This document shows positions 36,860 to 51,491 of a stretch of 64,000 nucleotides of DNA, in pieces. This stretch comes from Angiostrongylus vasorum. Lineage: Eukaryota > Nematoda > Chromadorea > Rhabditida > Metastrongylidae. Each line of letters begins with the position of its first letter. Position 1 is the stretch's first letter. The DNA lies in the NCBI GenBank assembly GCA_018806985.1, contig JADANN010000465.1:930001-994000 (forward strand), given 5' to 3'. The position numbers were made by a program, and so were the translations under genes. The notes below the pieces were generated by a model. It made no database searches, was not told the origin of the DNA, and worked only from the letters and a program-made list of their open reading frames with translations.

Positions 36860-39506
36860 TCACACGGGTAAGACCAATGACAAAAAATGACTGGGAGCGC
36901 GCCTCATCCACTCAATGCAAAATAGAGCCAGTTTGGAAATAGAACGACCACTCACTACAAAGTTTAGCAGAGAAATTACATCACCGCGTGTGGAACATCC
37001 AACAGAAACAGTTTTTCTACGCTCCAGGAGTTCATCGAGCCGCGTGAGAAGATTCATTCGCTCACATTCTATAGTTCCGACAAGAGCCTAAATTAAATGA
37101 CATCACATACACATCTGACCAAGTTCCAAACCAAATTCTAGCAGGAATGAAACCATATCTAACACACCTGGATCCATCGATGATGTTGAACACAATCTTT
37201 ACGAGGTGCACAGCAAAATCCTTGGTCTTTCAAAAGATCCGCTCCGTGCTCAAACATCTCCGCGAATGTCAGTGATTTGCCAGCTGACCAAGCTTTAGGG
37301 TATGCACAAACCTGTAGTTCATTTTCCAATTCACCTTTGTAGTGTTCAGCGCAGATAACCCGGACACGTTTACAATATGTATTATTTGCCTTGTTGTACG
37401 CCTCACAGAACAAATTGTCGGGATTGAAAGAAGCCTGAAAACCATAACAACATTGCACACCGCTAACCATACGCAGGCATGTAAACGAATTATAGTAGAG
37501 CAAATCCAAAGCTCCTAAGTCATGTGAAACCCATAAACGCAGTACTTCAATGACTCGAATGATTTTAAAGCAATTAATAAAACACCCGAATAGAAACTAA
37601 CAGGAGTAGCAGTGCCAAATGATGTTTGTTTCTCAGAACGAACAAAGCAACGCTCCACATGCTTCGGCAATTGGCGGCCAGTAGTTTCCATACCACAAAC
37701 AGTACAATTCACCATCTTAATGACTACATATCATAGGAAAACTTCCACGCTATGTTCGTAGTAAGAAAGAGCTTTACGAAGCCTCCAAACTTACAAAGTC
37801 GACATCTCCAGGCTCATCGTAACTCACTGATGTAGTGGATTTCATTGCCTAAAGTATATAATATAAATTGAAGGAGATGATTCCATTTGAATCAGAATGA
37901 AACCGTCTCACTGCTGCGTATCTTTCAATAGCACGAACGTAACCAAGCATGGTTTCTGTTTGTATTTGAATATGACCGATCTTCTGATCGATCGAACGTA
38001 GCTCTTCAAGAGAATGTAGCTGAAAAAAAATCAGTACAGAAAAAAATCTCCAATTTGTCGGTGAGAAACAGAAGAAACACACCTCAGATTGCGGCTGCTC
38101 TTCATAATATTGCTGAACCTTTTCTGGAAGCAACAAAGTAAGGCGCAGCTGAAAAATCCTGTTAAAATAAACTTGTTATTTTGGCAAAACGGCATAGGAA
38201 AATACACTGCTACCTATATAATAGCACCGAAAATCAAAAAATTCGTTCGTTATGGACCTGTTTTGTACCATCCAAAACTGCATTATGTTATAAGCACTAT
38301 AATGTTGCTTAAACATTTGAAAAACTCCGGACCGCAGGTGTCTGCGGTGGAGATTGAACACATTATTACCCTTTCCGAGGGCTAACGCGCTCACCACAAC
38401 ACTACGCGGGCCTTTCGTTTCGCCTGGGTGGTTTTCTATCTACAAGTACCATCAGCAATCACCCGTCAACGGAATTGATCTAGGGAGCAAAAATCGGCAA
38501 TGAACCAAGTTAAGCTGAAGCTATCGTTAAAATCAATGCTAACTTCTTATTCGTTGCCTATATCTGTTATAAGCACTATTTCTTCAATCCCGAACGAGAT
38601 GTAATTCTAAACGCGAATAGGGGATAAAACCACTATATCGAAGAAGGGAACGGTAGACCTAACCTTTGCTAGCTTGATTCCGCACTCATCACTGCAATAT
38701 TTGCTATCCTCGCGAGCAGGCTTCACACAATCCGGCTCAATACATTGACGTGAATCAGCCTAAACTTCATCCTTTACGATGACAGCATAAGCTATAATTA
38801 TATGATGTGAGGTGGCCTGCAACAACACGGGGTCGTTGACTCGATGTCGCCCCCCGGATAAGCCAAGCTATCCATTCCTCCGGATCCATGTAAAATAATC
38901 CAGACTTACACGGGAGGATACTTAGATCAACGGTTGGCCCAGTAGGAGCCTGTATAGGTTAAATATCCACCCAGTCAACCCTACAAGGCTTCAAGGCACC
39001 TTCGTAAGGGAATAATCACGCAGAATGCTCTATTCTCTAGGTCTTGTAGGAAAATATGACTAATACAACAACAACATGAAAACGATGGCTGTTAACATAG
39101 CATAATAACTGGAAAAGAGTACAATGACATCCAAATGACCACAACTGGGTCACTGTTTATAAGCCTTGAACCATGAACCTTTAGACGATTTTTTAGTATG
39201 GACCTGTATATGACCTCTGTTTTTCAGTAAGAAAGAGTACAATGACCTAGAAAGTCACACCTTTACCTCCAGACAGCTCTATTTAGTTCAAAAGTATACC
39301 TGTGTAACAACTTGTCTTCTACGGGCAGGAGTTTGGACACGTGGAGTCAATCGACGAACTGGTTCTGGAAGTCGTGATACTTTTAACAGATATGGATCAC
39401 GTTGACTTTTGGAAATCTACGATTAATTTCTCAATAACAAAAAATAGTCAGGGGAGTGAAAACTTCACAGATATACAGAACTTTGCCATATAAGGAATAT
39501 ATGTAC

Positions 39507-39551
<45 letters not shown>

Positions 39552-42500
39552 TGATTACATGGAAGGACTATACATATATACATATATACATATATATATA
39601 TATATAAATATATATATGCATATATATATATATGTGTGTATATCCACGTACCCCCCTTATATGAGCGATCTCAAGCCGGTTAGTCGTGAGGCAACGTGGC
39701 GCGTCCCGAGATGGCGGATAGGGGGTTGACTGCGGACCAATGAATAACCTTTGCAGACCTTCGCTACTCTAGGACGCAGACAGGTAAAAAGGATAGACCA
39801 TGTGTTTCTGCTGCGCCGATCTGGAACATAATTTCTGTATTTTGGAAGCGTATTCATACATGTGTGTGTGGATGTGTTCTCGTTCGTACGGATCGTATTC
39901 TACGACTCAATTCGGCCAAAAGACCAATCAAGTGACAAGGAAAGTATATGGGAGGCGGTTGAGGAGTCGCCTCCAACAAATAAGCTCCATGTCCACTCTG
40001 GGAGAGCCTGGCAAGCTACCCGTGAGTATACCCAGCCCCAACGTTCAGAGCCCAGCAAGCTATACGTAGGTATCAAAATGCTAAACACAGTACGAAAAAA
40101 ACGGGCTTCATTCCTCTGATCGCAAAAGAGCCACCCAATCTCGCAGCGTTGGGTAGCACGAGTACGGAGAGGCTGCTAAAAATCTCAGGGCCAATAAAAG
40201 CTGCCTGGATTACAAAGAACTACGGTGACGATCTGTACCCCTACAATGCACGTACACTTGCATCCGAGTCCCCAAAAGAAGACTTGATCATCACCTGTGT
40301 CACCAGTAGTCCCGTTTGTCGTCGAGTGACTCGAGCGGGCGCCAGTAAGTCTTCCATTTTTCCCCGTCTTGTGCAAGAGTAGCCCAATGGGTTCTGCTCG
40401 CTCTAGGGACTCGTCGAGCATCATGTCTTCCTTCAAGGCTCTTTGTGAAGAACTCTGACCACCGGGTCGGTGGCCTTCCTGCAGTACGTTTGGCATCCCG
40501 AGGAATCCAGTCACTAACGGGATCTTGTCCATCGGTTGTCATTCATACACATTACATGTCCGGCCCACCTTATCTTCGACTGTTTGGCGTACAGAACGGC
40601 ATCTTTGATTTTTGATCGTCGACGCAGATCGGAGCTTCGGATCCCTTCCCTTACTTGTGTGGAACGGGATACACCTAGTATCGCCCTTTCGACTGCGCGT
40701 TCGATAACGCTAAGTGACTTTTCATCCTCATTTCATCTTACGCAGCGACCAAGTTTCTGACGCATACGTTAGAGCAGGAAGTACTGTTAAGTCGAAAAGG
40801 TGGGCACGGAGTCGGGTGTTCTTTGTTCTCTTCACTGCGTCCTTTGATGCTCTTGAAAGCTCCCCTAGCCGCTCGTTTCTTTCTGCTCAGCTCTAGAGCT
40901 AATTCATTCATCATATTGATTTCCCGACCTAGATAGACATAACTGGAGAATTCGGACATATTCGTTCCATTGAGCGTGGATGGGGCATACGAAACCAATC
41001 CGTTCTTCATGAACATCGTTTTTGTGAGATTTAGTTGAAGACCAATCTTTCCACAGGTTTTATCAAAGTCGGTAAGCATACGTTCCGCTTGGCTAATGTT
41101 TGGTGTTATAAGGACGATGTCATCAGCAAAGCTAAGATGGTGTAATCTCCGACCTTTGATTATCGGTCCCATATTATCCCATTCCAATTTTCGCATGACG
41201 TTCTGGAGGGTGGCAGTAAATAATTTTGGCGAGATGGTATCGCCTTGCCTAAATCCTCTTTTGACGTCAATGATAATATCGTCAATGGTAATAGTGATAC
41301 CTTGGTTGAGAAATTTTTGTACAGCTCACGAAGAATCTTTATGTACTGAGTAGGGACTCCTTGACTATCCAGGGCTTCCAAGACTGCTTCTATCCCGACT
41401 GAATCAAAGGCCTTTCTGTAAATCGATGAAGGTCAGACAGAGCGGTCTTTTGTACTCTCGTAATACTTCAATGAGCCTTCTTACCGTGTGGATGTGGTCC
41501 ATCGTACTAAATCCTTTTCGAAACTCTGCTTGCTCACATAGCTGTCCTTCGTCGAGTGTTCTGTCAAACCTGTTTAGGATGACTCGAGTGAAAAGTTTGT
41601 AGACGACAGACAGTAAGCAGATTGGACGATAGTTCCCGATATCCTGCAGTCACCCTTCTTGAACAATAACACGGTCTTGCTGCTCTTCCAGTGGGTAGGG
41701 GACCTTGCATTCGGACAGGTAGCGTGTGAACAGCCGAGCCAGTGTGTTTACGAGGACTGACGGAAGGTTCTTCAGGTGTTCTGGTCTTATCCTGTCCGGA
41801 CCTGGTGTTGTTGGATTTTTTCACCGACAAAATGGCATGTCGGATTTCGGAAGGGAGGACCGGTAGCACAACATATCCATCTTCAATCAACATCATACAA
41901 GCAAGAAGGATAAAGTACGACGTCATCGCACTGGCCAAGACATGAAGATGTCATCCATTCAACGTCTTCTACGACACCGGAGAAGACCTATTCCTCGGAA
42001 CATGCGACAATACAGGGGTTGTAAGCGTCGGCGTTCTCTTCGACACGAGTTCGGCCATGAACATCGATTCATTCCAACAGCTTACAACCCGAATCGGACG
42101 TTTACGATTAAAAAGGTGTGGATCAATACCGGCTTTCACAATCTTTGTCGTTTACGCGCCGACATCAAACTATGACGAAGAAGAAGTCGAAGCGTTCTAT
42201 ATGAACTTGGAGAAGTTCTACAGAGAAGACCATACATTGTTCAAGATTGGATTCATCTTTGGAGATTTCAAAGCCGAAATTAGACCAAGAAGAACTTCCG
42301 AAGAACGCCACATTGGGACCCATGGATTAGAACGGAAGGAACAGGGTGAGCGGCTGTTTGAATATATCATGACGACCAAGACCATCCATGGTAACTCGCA
42401 ATTCCAGAAGCCCCACCCTCAACGCTGGACGTGGCAGCCTTCCAGTGGTGAGTACCACAGCGAAACAGACCATATCACAGTAAATCGAAAGTTGGAAACA

Positions 42501-45500
42501 TGCTGTTCCCGATAACATTGACGAGGAATATTATCGGCTCATCCAACACCTTCACGTTACCGCTATGAAAGGTGAGAGTTCGAAAGTCACCATGAGACGT
42601 CTGTCTCCAGAAACATTCGAGCTAATAAACCAGCTTGGAGTCGCACGATCTGTAGGCAACCGCCAACGAACGTTCAAACTTGCAAAACAGTGGAGACAGG
42701 CGATAAAAGAAGATCTTAAAGAGAGATGGTTATGGTCAAAGCCGCAGAGGATGACAAAAGCATTTGTAAAGCACAACGAAGTTTCGCCAATTACAAGACC
42801 AAGATGATTGCACTTGATGTCCAGACGGAACAGTTCCAAAGGGTCAATGGCGAAAATCATCCACGTTTACTACTCAGAGGTCTGCTCGGCAGTCCTCAAA
42901 AACGCACTGGCTTGGTTCTTCACATATTACCTACCTGAATGCAAGATTCCTACTCAATTGAAGACGAGCAAGACCGTGTTATTGTTCAACAAAGGTGATC
43001 TCCACGATATCGGAACTATCGCCCAAACTGCTTACTGTCTGTAGTTTACAAACTTTTCACTCGAGCCATCCTAAAGAGGATTGACAGAACACTGGACGAA
43101 AGACAGCCATGTGAGCAAACAGGATTTCGAAAAGGATTTATTATGATGGACCACATCCACACGATAACAAGTCTCACTGAAGCATCGCGAGAGTACAAAA
43201 GACCGCTCTTTCCTACTTTCATCGAATTAAAGAAGGCCATTGAGCCAAATGAGATAGAAGCGGTTACAGGTAGTCCTTGACAGTCATGGAGTCCTTACTC
43301 AGTACATAAAGATTCTTCATGAGCTGTCCATAAACTTCACAACCAAGATATCTCCATTCTACAACAATACTAACATCAACGTCAAAACAGAGGTTAGGCA
43401 TGGTCATACCATCCCGCCAAAACTAATTAGAGCCACCCTCGAGAACGTCATGCGAACATTGGAGTGGGATAACATGGGAGTGGAAATCGATGGTCGCCAA
43501 TTACACCACCTCCGCTTTGCTGATGACATCGTCCTTATAACGCCAAACACTAGCCAAGCGGAACGAATGCTAGCTGATTTTGATAAACGCTGTAGAAAGA
43601 TCGGTCTTCGACTAAATTCTACAAAGACGATATTGATGAGGAACGGAATGGTTAAGCATGCCCCATTCATGCTCAACGGAACGAATACCTCCGAATGCTC
43701 CGGTTACGACTAGCTAGGTCGGGAGATCAACATTAAGAACGGCTTAGCTCTAGCTTTGACCAGGAGGAATATGGTGGCTTAGGGGAGCATTCTAGAGCAC
43801 CGAGGATGTAGTGAAGACAACAAAGAACATGCCCACCTTTTCGAGTCCACGTGATTTCTTCCCCTTAATATGTAAGTCAGAAACGCGGTCGCTGCGTAAG
43901 CAGGATGAAACGTCACTCAGCGTTATTGAACGCGCAATCGAAAGAACGATGCTAGAAGTTCCCAAGATTCACTTTCTATTAACCACGGCATTGGATCATA
44001 TATACCTCGTTTTGTTTTTCAGCAATCACGTGGTTATTATTTAGCACACGTTTACTTCCTTGCAAAAACAACACATACAACACAATGGTAGCTGAAGTTT
44101 CAGCAGTATCGCGTTCTTCAAAGCCTAGAAGCGCACGCTGATACGGAATTTACTAGGTGAAATCTTTCAACAGCACAAAAAGAGAAACGAAAATCTGAAC
44201 GATAACTACACGATTAGCGCCTTCTCGAAAAACCCACCGTTTTTCACCTGCCTTCCACTGAAAAAGAACAGCCGCTTAGAGTCGCATATGGTTGATGACT
44301 GCACCATCCCTCATCAAAAACCAATTCTAAGATACGGAGCTATGTCATGTGTTATCTCTGGGCGATCCTCCCAGCTATTCATTCTCGAATTCTTGGCATT
44401 TATCCAAAAAGCCTCAAGAAGTTTGCGCGTTGAAGTTTTCGAAGCTTGTGAGAAGATAGCGACTTTTACATAAAAAATCGTCGCCGCTATGCTTTTGTAT
44501 CCTACACGTTCCTAGTGGCATACCTTGTTATCGCTTGTAGCAATGAAGTGGTGCTTAAGAAGGGCAGATCCAGAGGAATCGGTAGCGATAACTGGAGTAC
44601 CACCTAATACTCTCCGTCTTCAGTTAGTTCGTAACCGCCTATATGACCGTCTCTGTGAAACACAGAATTGCGTAATTTTCTCTTATGGCAGGGATCGGTA
44701 ACTGCATGAGTTCAGGCACGATATACCTGATCTCATGTAGTATTTGCGAAGATAAATATATTGGCGAAACGGGCAGACCTTTGAGTATCCGTATAAAAGA
44801 ACACCTAGCTGGTAAACAAAAAAGTAAGACAAGGTACGCCACTAGGGACGCATAGGATACAAAAAGCATAACGGAGACGATTTTGATACAAAAGCGGCTC
44901 TCTTCGCAAAGGAATCCAAGACATCAATGCGCAAACTTCTCGAGGCTTTTTGAACAAATGCTAAGAATTCGAGGATTAATAGCAGAGAGGAATGCCCAGA
45001 GATAACACGTGATCTAGCCCCGTATATCAGAATTGATTTTTATGAGGAGTGGTGCAGTCATCAACCATATGCGACTCTAGGTGACTGTTCTTCCTTGGTG
45101 GAAGGCAGGTGAAAAACGGTGGGTTTTTAGAGAAGACGTTGATCTTGGTCTTCATCGTTCAGATTTCGATCTTTTTATTTTGCTGTTGAAGGGTTTGCCC
45201 AAGTAAATTCCGCATTAGTGTATCTTTCCAGGCTCTGAAGAAGACGATACTGCCGAAATATCAGCTACCGTTGTGTTGTATGTGTTATTCTTGTAAGGAA
45301 GTAAATGTGCGGTGAATAACAACCTCGCAATTGCGGAAAAAGAAAACGAGACGCTAGGAGTTTCCCGTTCACACAAGCAAAGGAAGGGATCCGAAGCTCC
45401 AACCTATGTCAAAGATCAAGAATCAAAAATGCTGTTCTATAGGCCAAACTTTCTAAGATATGGTGGGCTGGACACAATGCGCATGAACGACAACTGATGG

Positions 45501-45992
45501 ACAAAAGCCGTTAGTGATTGGATTCTTGAAGATGTCAGACATACTGCATAAAGACCACTGACCCGATGGTTAGATCTCTTCATGAAGTGCCTAGAAGAAA
45601 GATACGATGTTAACCGAGTCCCTAGTGCGAGCAAATGTAAGATTTAATTGCGCCCGGTTAAGTCACTCGACCATCAACGGGACTACAGGTGATACAGCTG
45701 ATATATAAAAGGCTAAAGCTCTCGGTGGTGTCAATCCCTCAGGGATGCGCCAGGTATTCGACTTCATTAGGTATCGTTTATCGTTTGGAGGTGATTGAAT
45801 GCATATCTGGCTTTTAACAATGACTCGTGCTACCGATGTATCAAGCCAATGCTGCTATTCTCCCAGACAAGTCTGGTACCAATTTGCTGACCCCGGAGGG
45901 ATGGAGGGCTTGGTAAGCCATGGGCGCGGGGATCGATTCCACGAGTGTGTCGCAGGGCGCCTCCGACCACTGCGCCACATGCGTCCCTCATT

Positions 45993-46051
<59 letters not shown>

Positions 46052-49000
46052 CAAATATATGTGCATATATATATATATACATATATATATGTGTATATCA
46101 ACCGCTGTATACATACATACATGCATATACATATTATGTATACAGAGGAGCGGAAAAGCAGAGTTGTAGTGATTCCGGTCATCGCAAGCACGATTCTGGT
46201 TCGACCCCCACCCCGGGTCCACCAAGCCTCTCATTCCCCCGGGGTTGAGAAATTGGAGTCGGACTTGTCCGGGAAAATAACGCTCTAACTGAGCTATCTA
46301 AGGACTGTGGCGAGATTCGACTCGACCAGTATTCAACGAAATTCAAGATGAAATGAAAATCATCAAACTGCAGCCGAAGCCACACGTAAAATTTGGAAGG
46401 TCTTCGTGGATAATGCATGCAAAGGAACTAGTCGAATATAAGGAATAGTGGGATCCGTTTAGTAAATGCTAGGTCGGGTCTACAAAACAAATACCTTTAA
46501 AACTACACGTTTCATAACCTTCAGAAAATCGGAATTTCAGTTTGGTAGAATAGTGATAATTTTTATGTGGTTAAAAACGACATGTAGATTTTATTTCACT
46601 CCAATTCCTAAATTTCATCATGAACTGAAATATGCCGCTTTGACGTTGAAGGCAACCTTTATTCTCGCAACCACGCGCGTTGAAATAAATGCAAACACAT
46701 GGAAACGTAAGCGTCCGCGTGAAGACTTAAACTGGGAACTAAACACTCGTCCCCATCATGCAAATGAATTTCGAATACAGTGCAATATTTATGGAAAAGT
46801 TTTTATACTATTCATTAGAACATAGAATTTTTGGAAAAATTATTTACCCGACAAAAATTATTGGGAACAAAATCCTTGTTCCAAACAAAGGATAAAAGGA
46901 AAAGACCAAAGAATAAGGAAAGAAAAGACTCACGCCGTCCATAAACATTTATATCGCCAGTACTGCTGGAATATCCAGTGGTCCGAGCCTAAGTATGAAA
47001 ATGAATTGCACACGTAAAAAACAATACGTTCCAAAAAAAAGATCCTTTAATAAGCATTTCTAAGTAACTGATGAAGCTAACATATCTTCATAACTGCAGA
47101 AAGAATATACTTGAAAACATTTTCATTCACCGGTTTATTCTTAGAACATGTTTTCCGAAGTCTAATCGTAAAGATTTATCGAAATTTTTGATTCTACTAA
47201 CAAATAAAGTTGGAATGTTACATTTGAGTGTGACGGCTCTTCCCTTCGTGGTCGACCTGGTCCCCTTCTTCCCGTTGCAATAGTGGCTAAACGAAACTGT
47301 TCTGAACCACTGTTAGCATGTTCTAAATGTCCTAACCAAAGAAAAAACAGAGTCTGTCCCATTTTCAGAATTACATATGCTGTTCTCGTGATCTTTATAA
47401 GACCTCACAATATGGGAAGCTTTAAAGCTAAGCAGAGCACTATGCATAACACCTATAGAAATTCGACGAAAACTAGCATTTGAAAGCAAAAGAGACATCC
47501 AAGCAATGTCAAGTACTAATCACACAAAACGTGACACTTAAACCTAATCAATGACGGATCCCGTACTCTCACATCTTCTTCACCAGAAGGTTTTTTCACG
47601 TATAAGAAAGTGGTCAAGGATTCGTAATAGAATGAAGCGCCACTAAAAAATATGGGGTTAGCAAGGACCTACAGCAGTCAGCAAATACACTGCATATTCG
47701 CTTATGCGGGATTAAACTTCATCAATCTATTTGCCCCTTCGACAGACATATGTCCAGAGCTAATTCACAGATTTAACCATTCTCAACCAATTTACATAAT
47801 GTGCAGATCGAATCCATAAGTTAATCAACCTACAAATACATAGGAAAAAACACAATTCTCCGATACAAATCACAGCTATGACTTTATCTTTCGCATTTAT
47901 GGAAAATTTGCTGCAAATCCACGGCTTTTTAAAGGAACGCATGTTTTAAGTGAATTAACAAACATCAAGATGTCAAGAAACTGGTTAGTGCCAATTTACG
48001 GCCACTTAGTGCGTTTGACGACTAAAAGAAAATCTTCCAACAGCAAAAACATGCCAGGAATGTCTTCTCGCTAACCCATTATCTGAGCAAAACTCGGAAC
48101 CTCAAATGGACCTCGATCCCACAATTTTCCTAACAAGGGGTTTACGTGCTATGCATCACAAACACCGAGGCTTTTGCTTTGCTTTTTTTTCTCAGCAATC
48201 GTTTTACTTTTTCGGTACTATCAGGAAACCACCCGTAAACGGGAAGGATCTCAGGAGCACAAATGGGCATGAATCCAGTAAAGCTGAAGCTGTAGTCGAA
48301 ATCACAATGTTTCAACGTTTATGCTCTGTCTATTCATTTTCAAGGCATAGCACGATGTGAAATGGAACCATTATAATGCTGAGATATGCGCAAAGATTAA
48401 AACTCCAGTTGAGCTTAGAATTCAGAATTACCCTTCGCGGGATCATGACGGACGATTGTTGATAGCACCGGTAGACTAGAAACATGGCTGACAGAAAGCG
48501 AAAGCCAATGTACGCAGTTGGTATGGTGGACAGCACGTGAGCCAATGGTAAAAATAATCGCGGAATCAAAACCTAGTCGAGGTGCCGAGTTTTGCTCATA
48601 TCTCGGCATCCTAATGGTTTTATTTCACATCGCACCATGCCGTTAAAAAAAATGTCCAGACCGCAAAAGTTAAAATACTGTGAAACCACTACCTCACATT
48701 TGGAGATAATTGTACCTATCGACTATCTAACTATCGAAACTGAAGTAAACCTCTATTCTGTCGCTGCATCAATATAGATTCCTGCACACACTTTCGCCTG
48801 TTGCACAACGATTCTGTCGCGCAGCCACCGCACTTACCGCAGTTATCGGTTTGAAAGCAGCCAATGCATTCACCGCAGCGAAGCATTTTCTGTATGCCTT
48901 AACAGAATGATAACATAAGATGAGACATGATAAGACAACATAAGATAAGATCTACTTGCTTATTTACACAATAAATGTTACAGTGTGACATTGTTTTCAA

Positions 49001-51452
49001 GGAACATGTGGAATTTCAAATATACGCATTAAACTCAGTCTTGCGTAAGAAATGGATTATGCACAATATTAGAATCCGCTGGGGATCTCCTTCATAGAGG
49101 AATATCATGCTGGTTAGTTGCGACGCAGCGTGGCGCGCTCCCTAGGAGGGAGAGGGGTTAATCGCGGACCCAAGGCGATGTTTGCTTCCCTGAGACGCAG
49201 GTGGGTCTAGGGAATAAACACGCTCTTTCTGCTGCTCCGATTTGACACATATCTTCTGTGTTTACGAGGATAGATCCACGCATGCGTGCGTGGCTGTTTT
49301 CTTGTTAAGCGTATTATATTCGGCAAGCCAATTCAGCCAAAACCCTGCAGTCAGGTGACCAGAAAGTGTATGGAGGGCGGTTGGCACTCGCCTCTAACAA
49401 ATAGGCTTCACTTCTACTTTGGGAGGGACTGGCAAGATACCCGTATATCAAGACTCCATGTTCAGAGCTCAGCAAGCTATTTGTGGCTACTAAAAAGCTA
49501 AGCACAGGAAAAACAGACAAGCCTCATTCCCCTGAAGTCGAAAGAGCCCCGATTAGGCAACGTTTGATAGGACGAGTACGGAAAGCTGCTAAAATCTCAG
49601 GGTCATTCTACGCTGCCTATACCGCAAAGGACTAAGGTGACGATCGATACATTACACGCAAATTTCCCAGGATCAACTGTCTATTAACCACGGCACCTAT
49701 GCAGAAGAATTCTCGCGCAGAAGCAGTAGATCTTGTAATTATCAGATTCCTGTCTCTGTTTGCGCGGTTGAAGCGCTTGACCTAGTAAGCTGCGTATTAA
49801 TGTACCCTTCCATGCTCTGAAGGTGATTCTGCCGAAAAGTGAGCTACGGTTCTGGTTGTTGTATGTGTGTTACTGTATGGAAGTAAACGTATGTTGTTTA
49901 ACAACCTCGCGATTGCTGAGAAAGAAAACGACGAATTACACCAACACTTGTATTTGAGTGCTCGAAAGATGACTTGATCATGCACGCAAGAAGGATAAGG
50001 TACGACGTCATCGGACTGGCCAAGACAAGAAGATGTCACCCATTCAACGCCGTCTATGACACAGGAGAGAACTGTTCCTCGGAACATGAAACAATACAAG
50101 AGTTGGAGGCGTCAGCGTTCTCGTCCACACGAGGTCGGCAATGAACGGCGCTTCATTGGAACAAATGACAAACCGACACGCACGTCTACGATTAAAGAGA
50201 TGTAGATCAACAACGGCTTTGAAAATCTTTCTCGTTTGCGCAGTGACAACAACATATGACGATCAGGAAGTCGAAGCGTGCTATACGGACTTGGGGAAGT
50301 TCTACGGAGTTGACCATACATTATTCAAAATCATCACTGGAGATTTTCACGCTAAGACCAAACCAAGAAGAACGTCTGAACAACGTCATATTGAGAGACA
50401 CGGATTAGAATGGAACGAAGAAGGTGAGCGGCTGTTTGAATATAAAATGACGACCAAGACCATTCATGGTAACTCGCAAATACAGAAGCCCCACCCTCAA
50501 CGCTGGACGTGGCAGCCTTCCAGTGGTGAGTACCACAGCGAAACAGACCATATCACAGTAAATCGAAGTTGGAAACATGCTGTTCCCGATAACATTGACG
50601 AGGAATATTATCGGCTCATCCAACACCTTCACGTTACCGCTATGAAAGGTGAGAGTTCGAAAGTCACCATGAGACGTCTGTCTCCAGAAACACGAGCTGA
50701 TACGCCAGCGTGGAATAGCACGACCTGCAGGCAACCGCCAACTAACGTCCTAACTTGCGAAACAATGCATACAGGCGATGAAGGAAGATCTTAAAGAGAG
50801 AAGAGCCGCAGCTATGAATTGAAGTTGCAGAACCTGGAGAAGGCATTCGCAAAGTCCACCGAAGCCTCGCCAATTACAAAACCAAGATGATTGCACTCCG
50901 ACGCCCAGACGGAACGGTTACAGCGTGCAGAAAGGTAGTGGAGAAAATCATTCACGAATAGTACTCAGATCTCTTCGACAGCCACGTCCACATTCCGTCA
51001 TATTAAATAAAGGAGGATGGATATATTGTACCACCACTTCTCCCTTCCAAAATTCCACATGGCATTTCGTCGGTGAAAAATCGAACAGCACCTGGTCCAG
51101 ACGGGATAAGATCAGAACACCTGAAGAACCTTCCGTCAGTCCTCGTAAACACACTGGCTCGGCTCTTCACATGCTACCTGTCCGAATGCAAGGTCCCTAC
51201 TCAGTGGAAGAAAAGCAAGACCATGTTATTGTTCAAGAATGGTGACGTCCACGATATCAGCAACTACCTTCCAATCTGCTTGCTCTCTGTCGTCTACAAA
51301 CTTTTCACTCGAGCCATCCTAAACGGGATTAGCAGAACACTGGACAAAGGGCAGGCATGTGAGCAAGTAGGATTTCGAAAAGGATTTGGTTCCATAGACC
51401 ACAACCACACAATAAAAAAACCCCATTGAAGTATCGCGAGAGTACAAAAGAC

Positions 51453-51491
<39 letters not shown>

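Larger units (their letters stand above)
39645..45690 (+). mobile_element. RTE-type LINE copy 4 (outer), twice interrupted
   Basis: A forward RTE in the largest cfp-1 intron, antisense to the gene. The leader is at 39645-40292, the endonuclease at about 41894-42700 ([20 protein letters not shown] at 42057), the RT at about 42950-43960 (FADDIVLIT near 43520) and the 3' tail at 45353-45690. It is split by RTE copy 4b at 40293-41893 and by a Penelope-like element at 43964-45352; rejoining the pieces restores the order of copy 2. It also has its own stops and indels. Confidence 0.9.

Noticed and set aside
46466..46825. 119-codon plus-strand frame
   Set aside because: Irregular composition, overlaps the end of a SINE-B and has no splice or family support.
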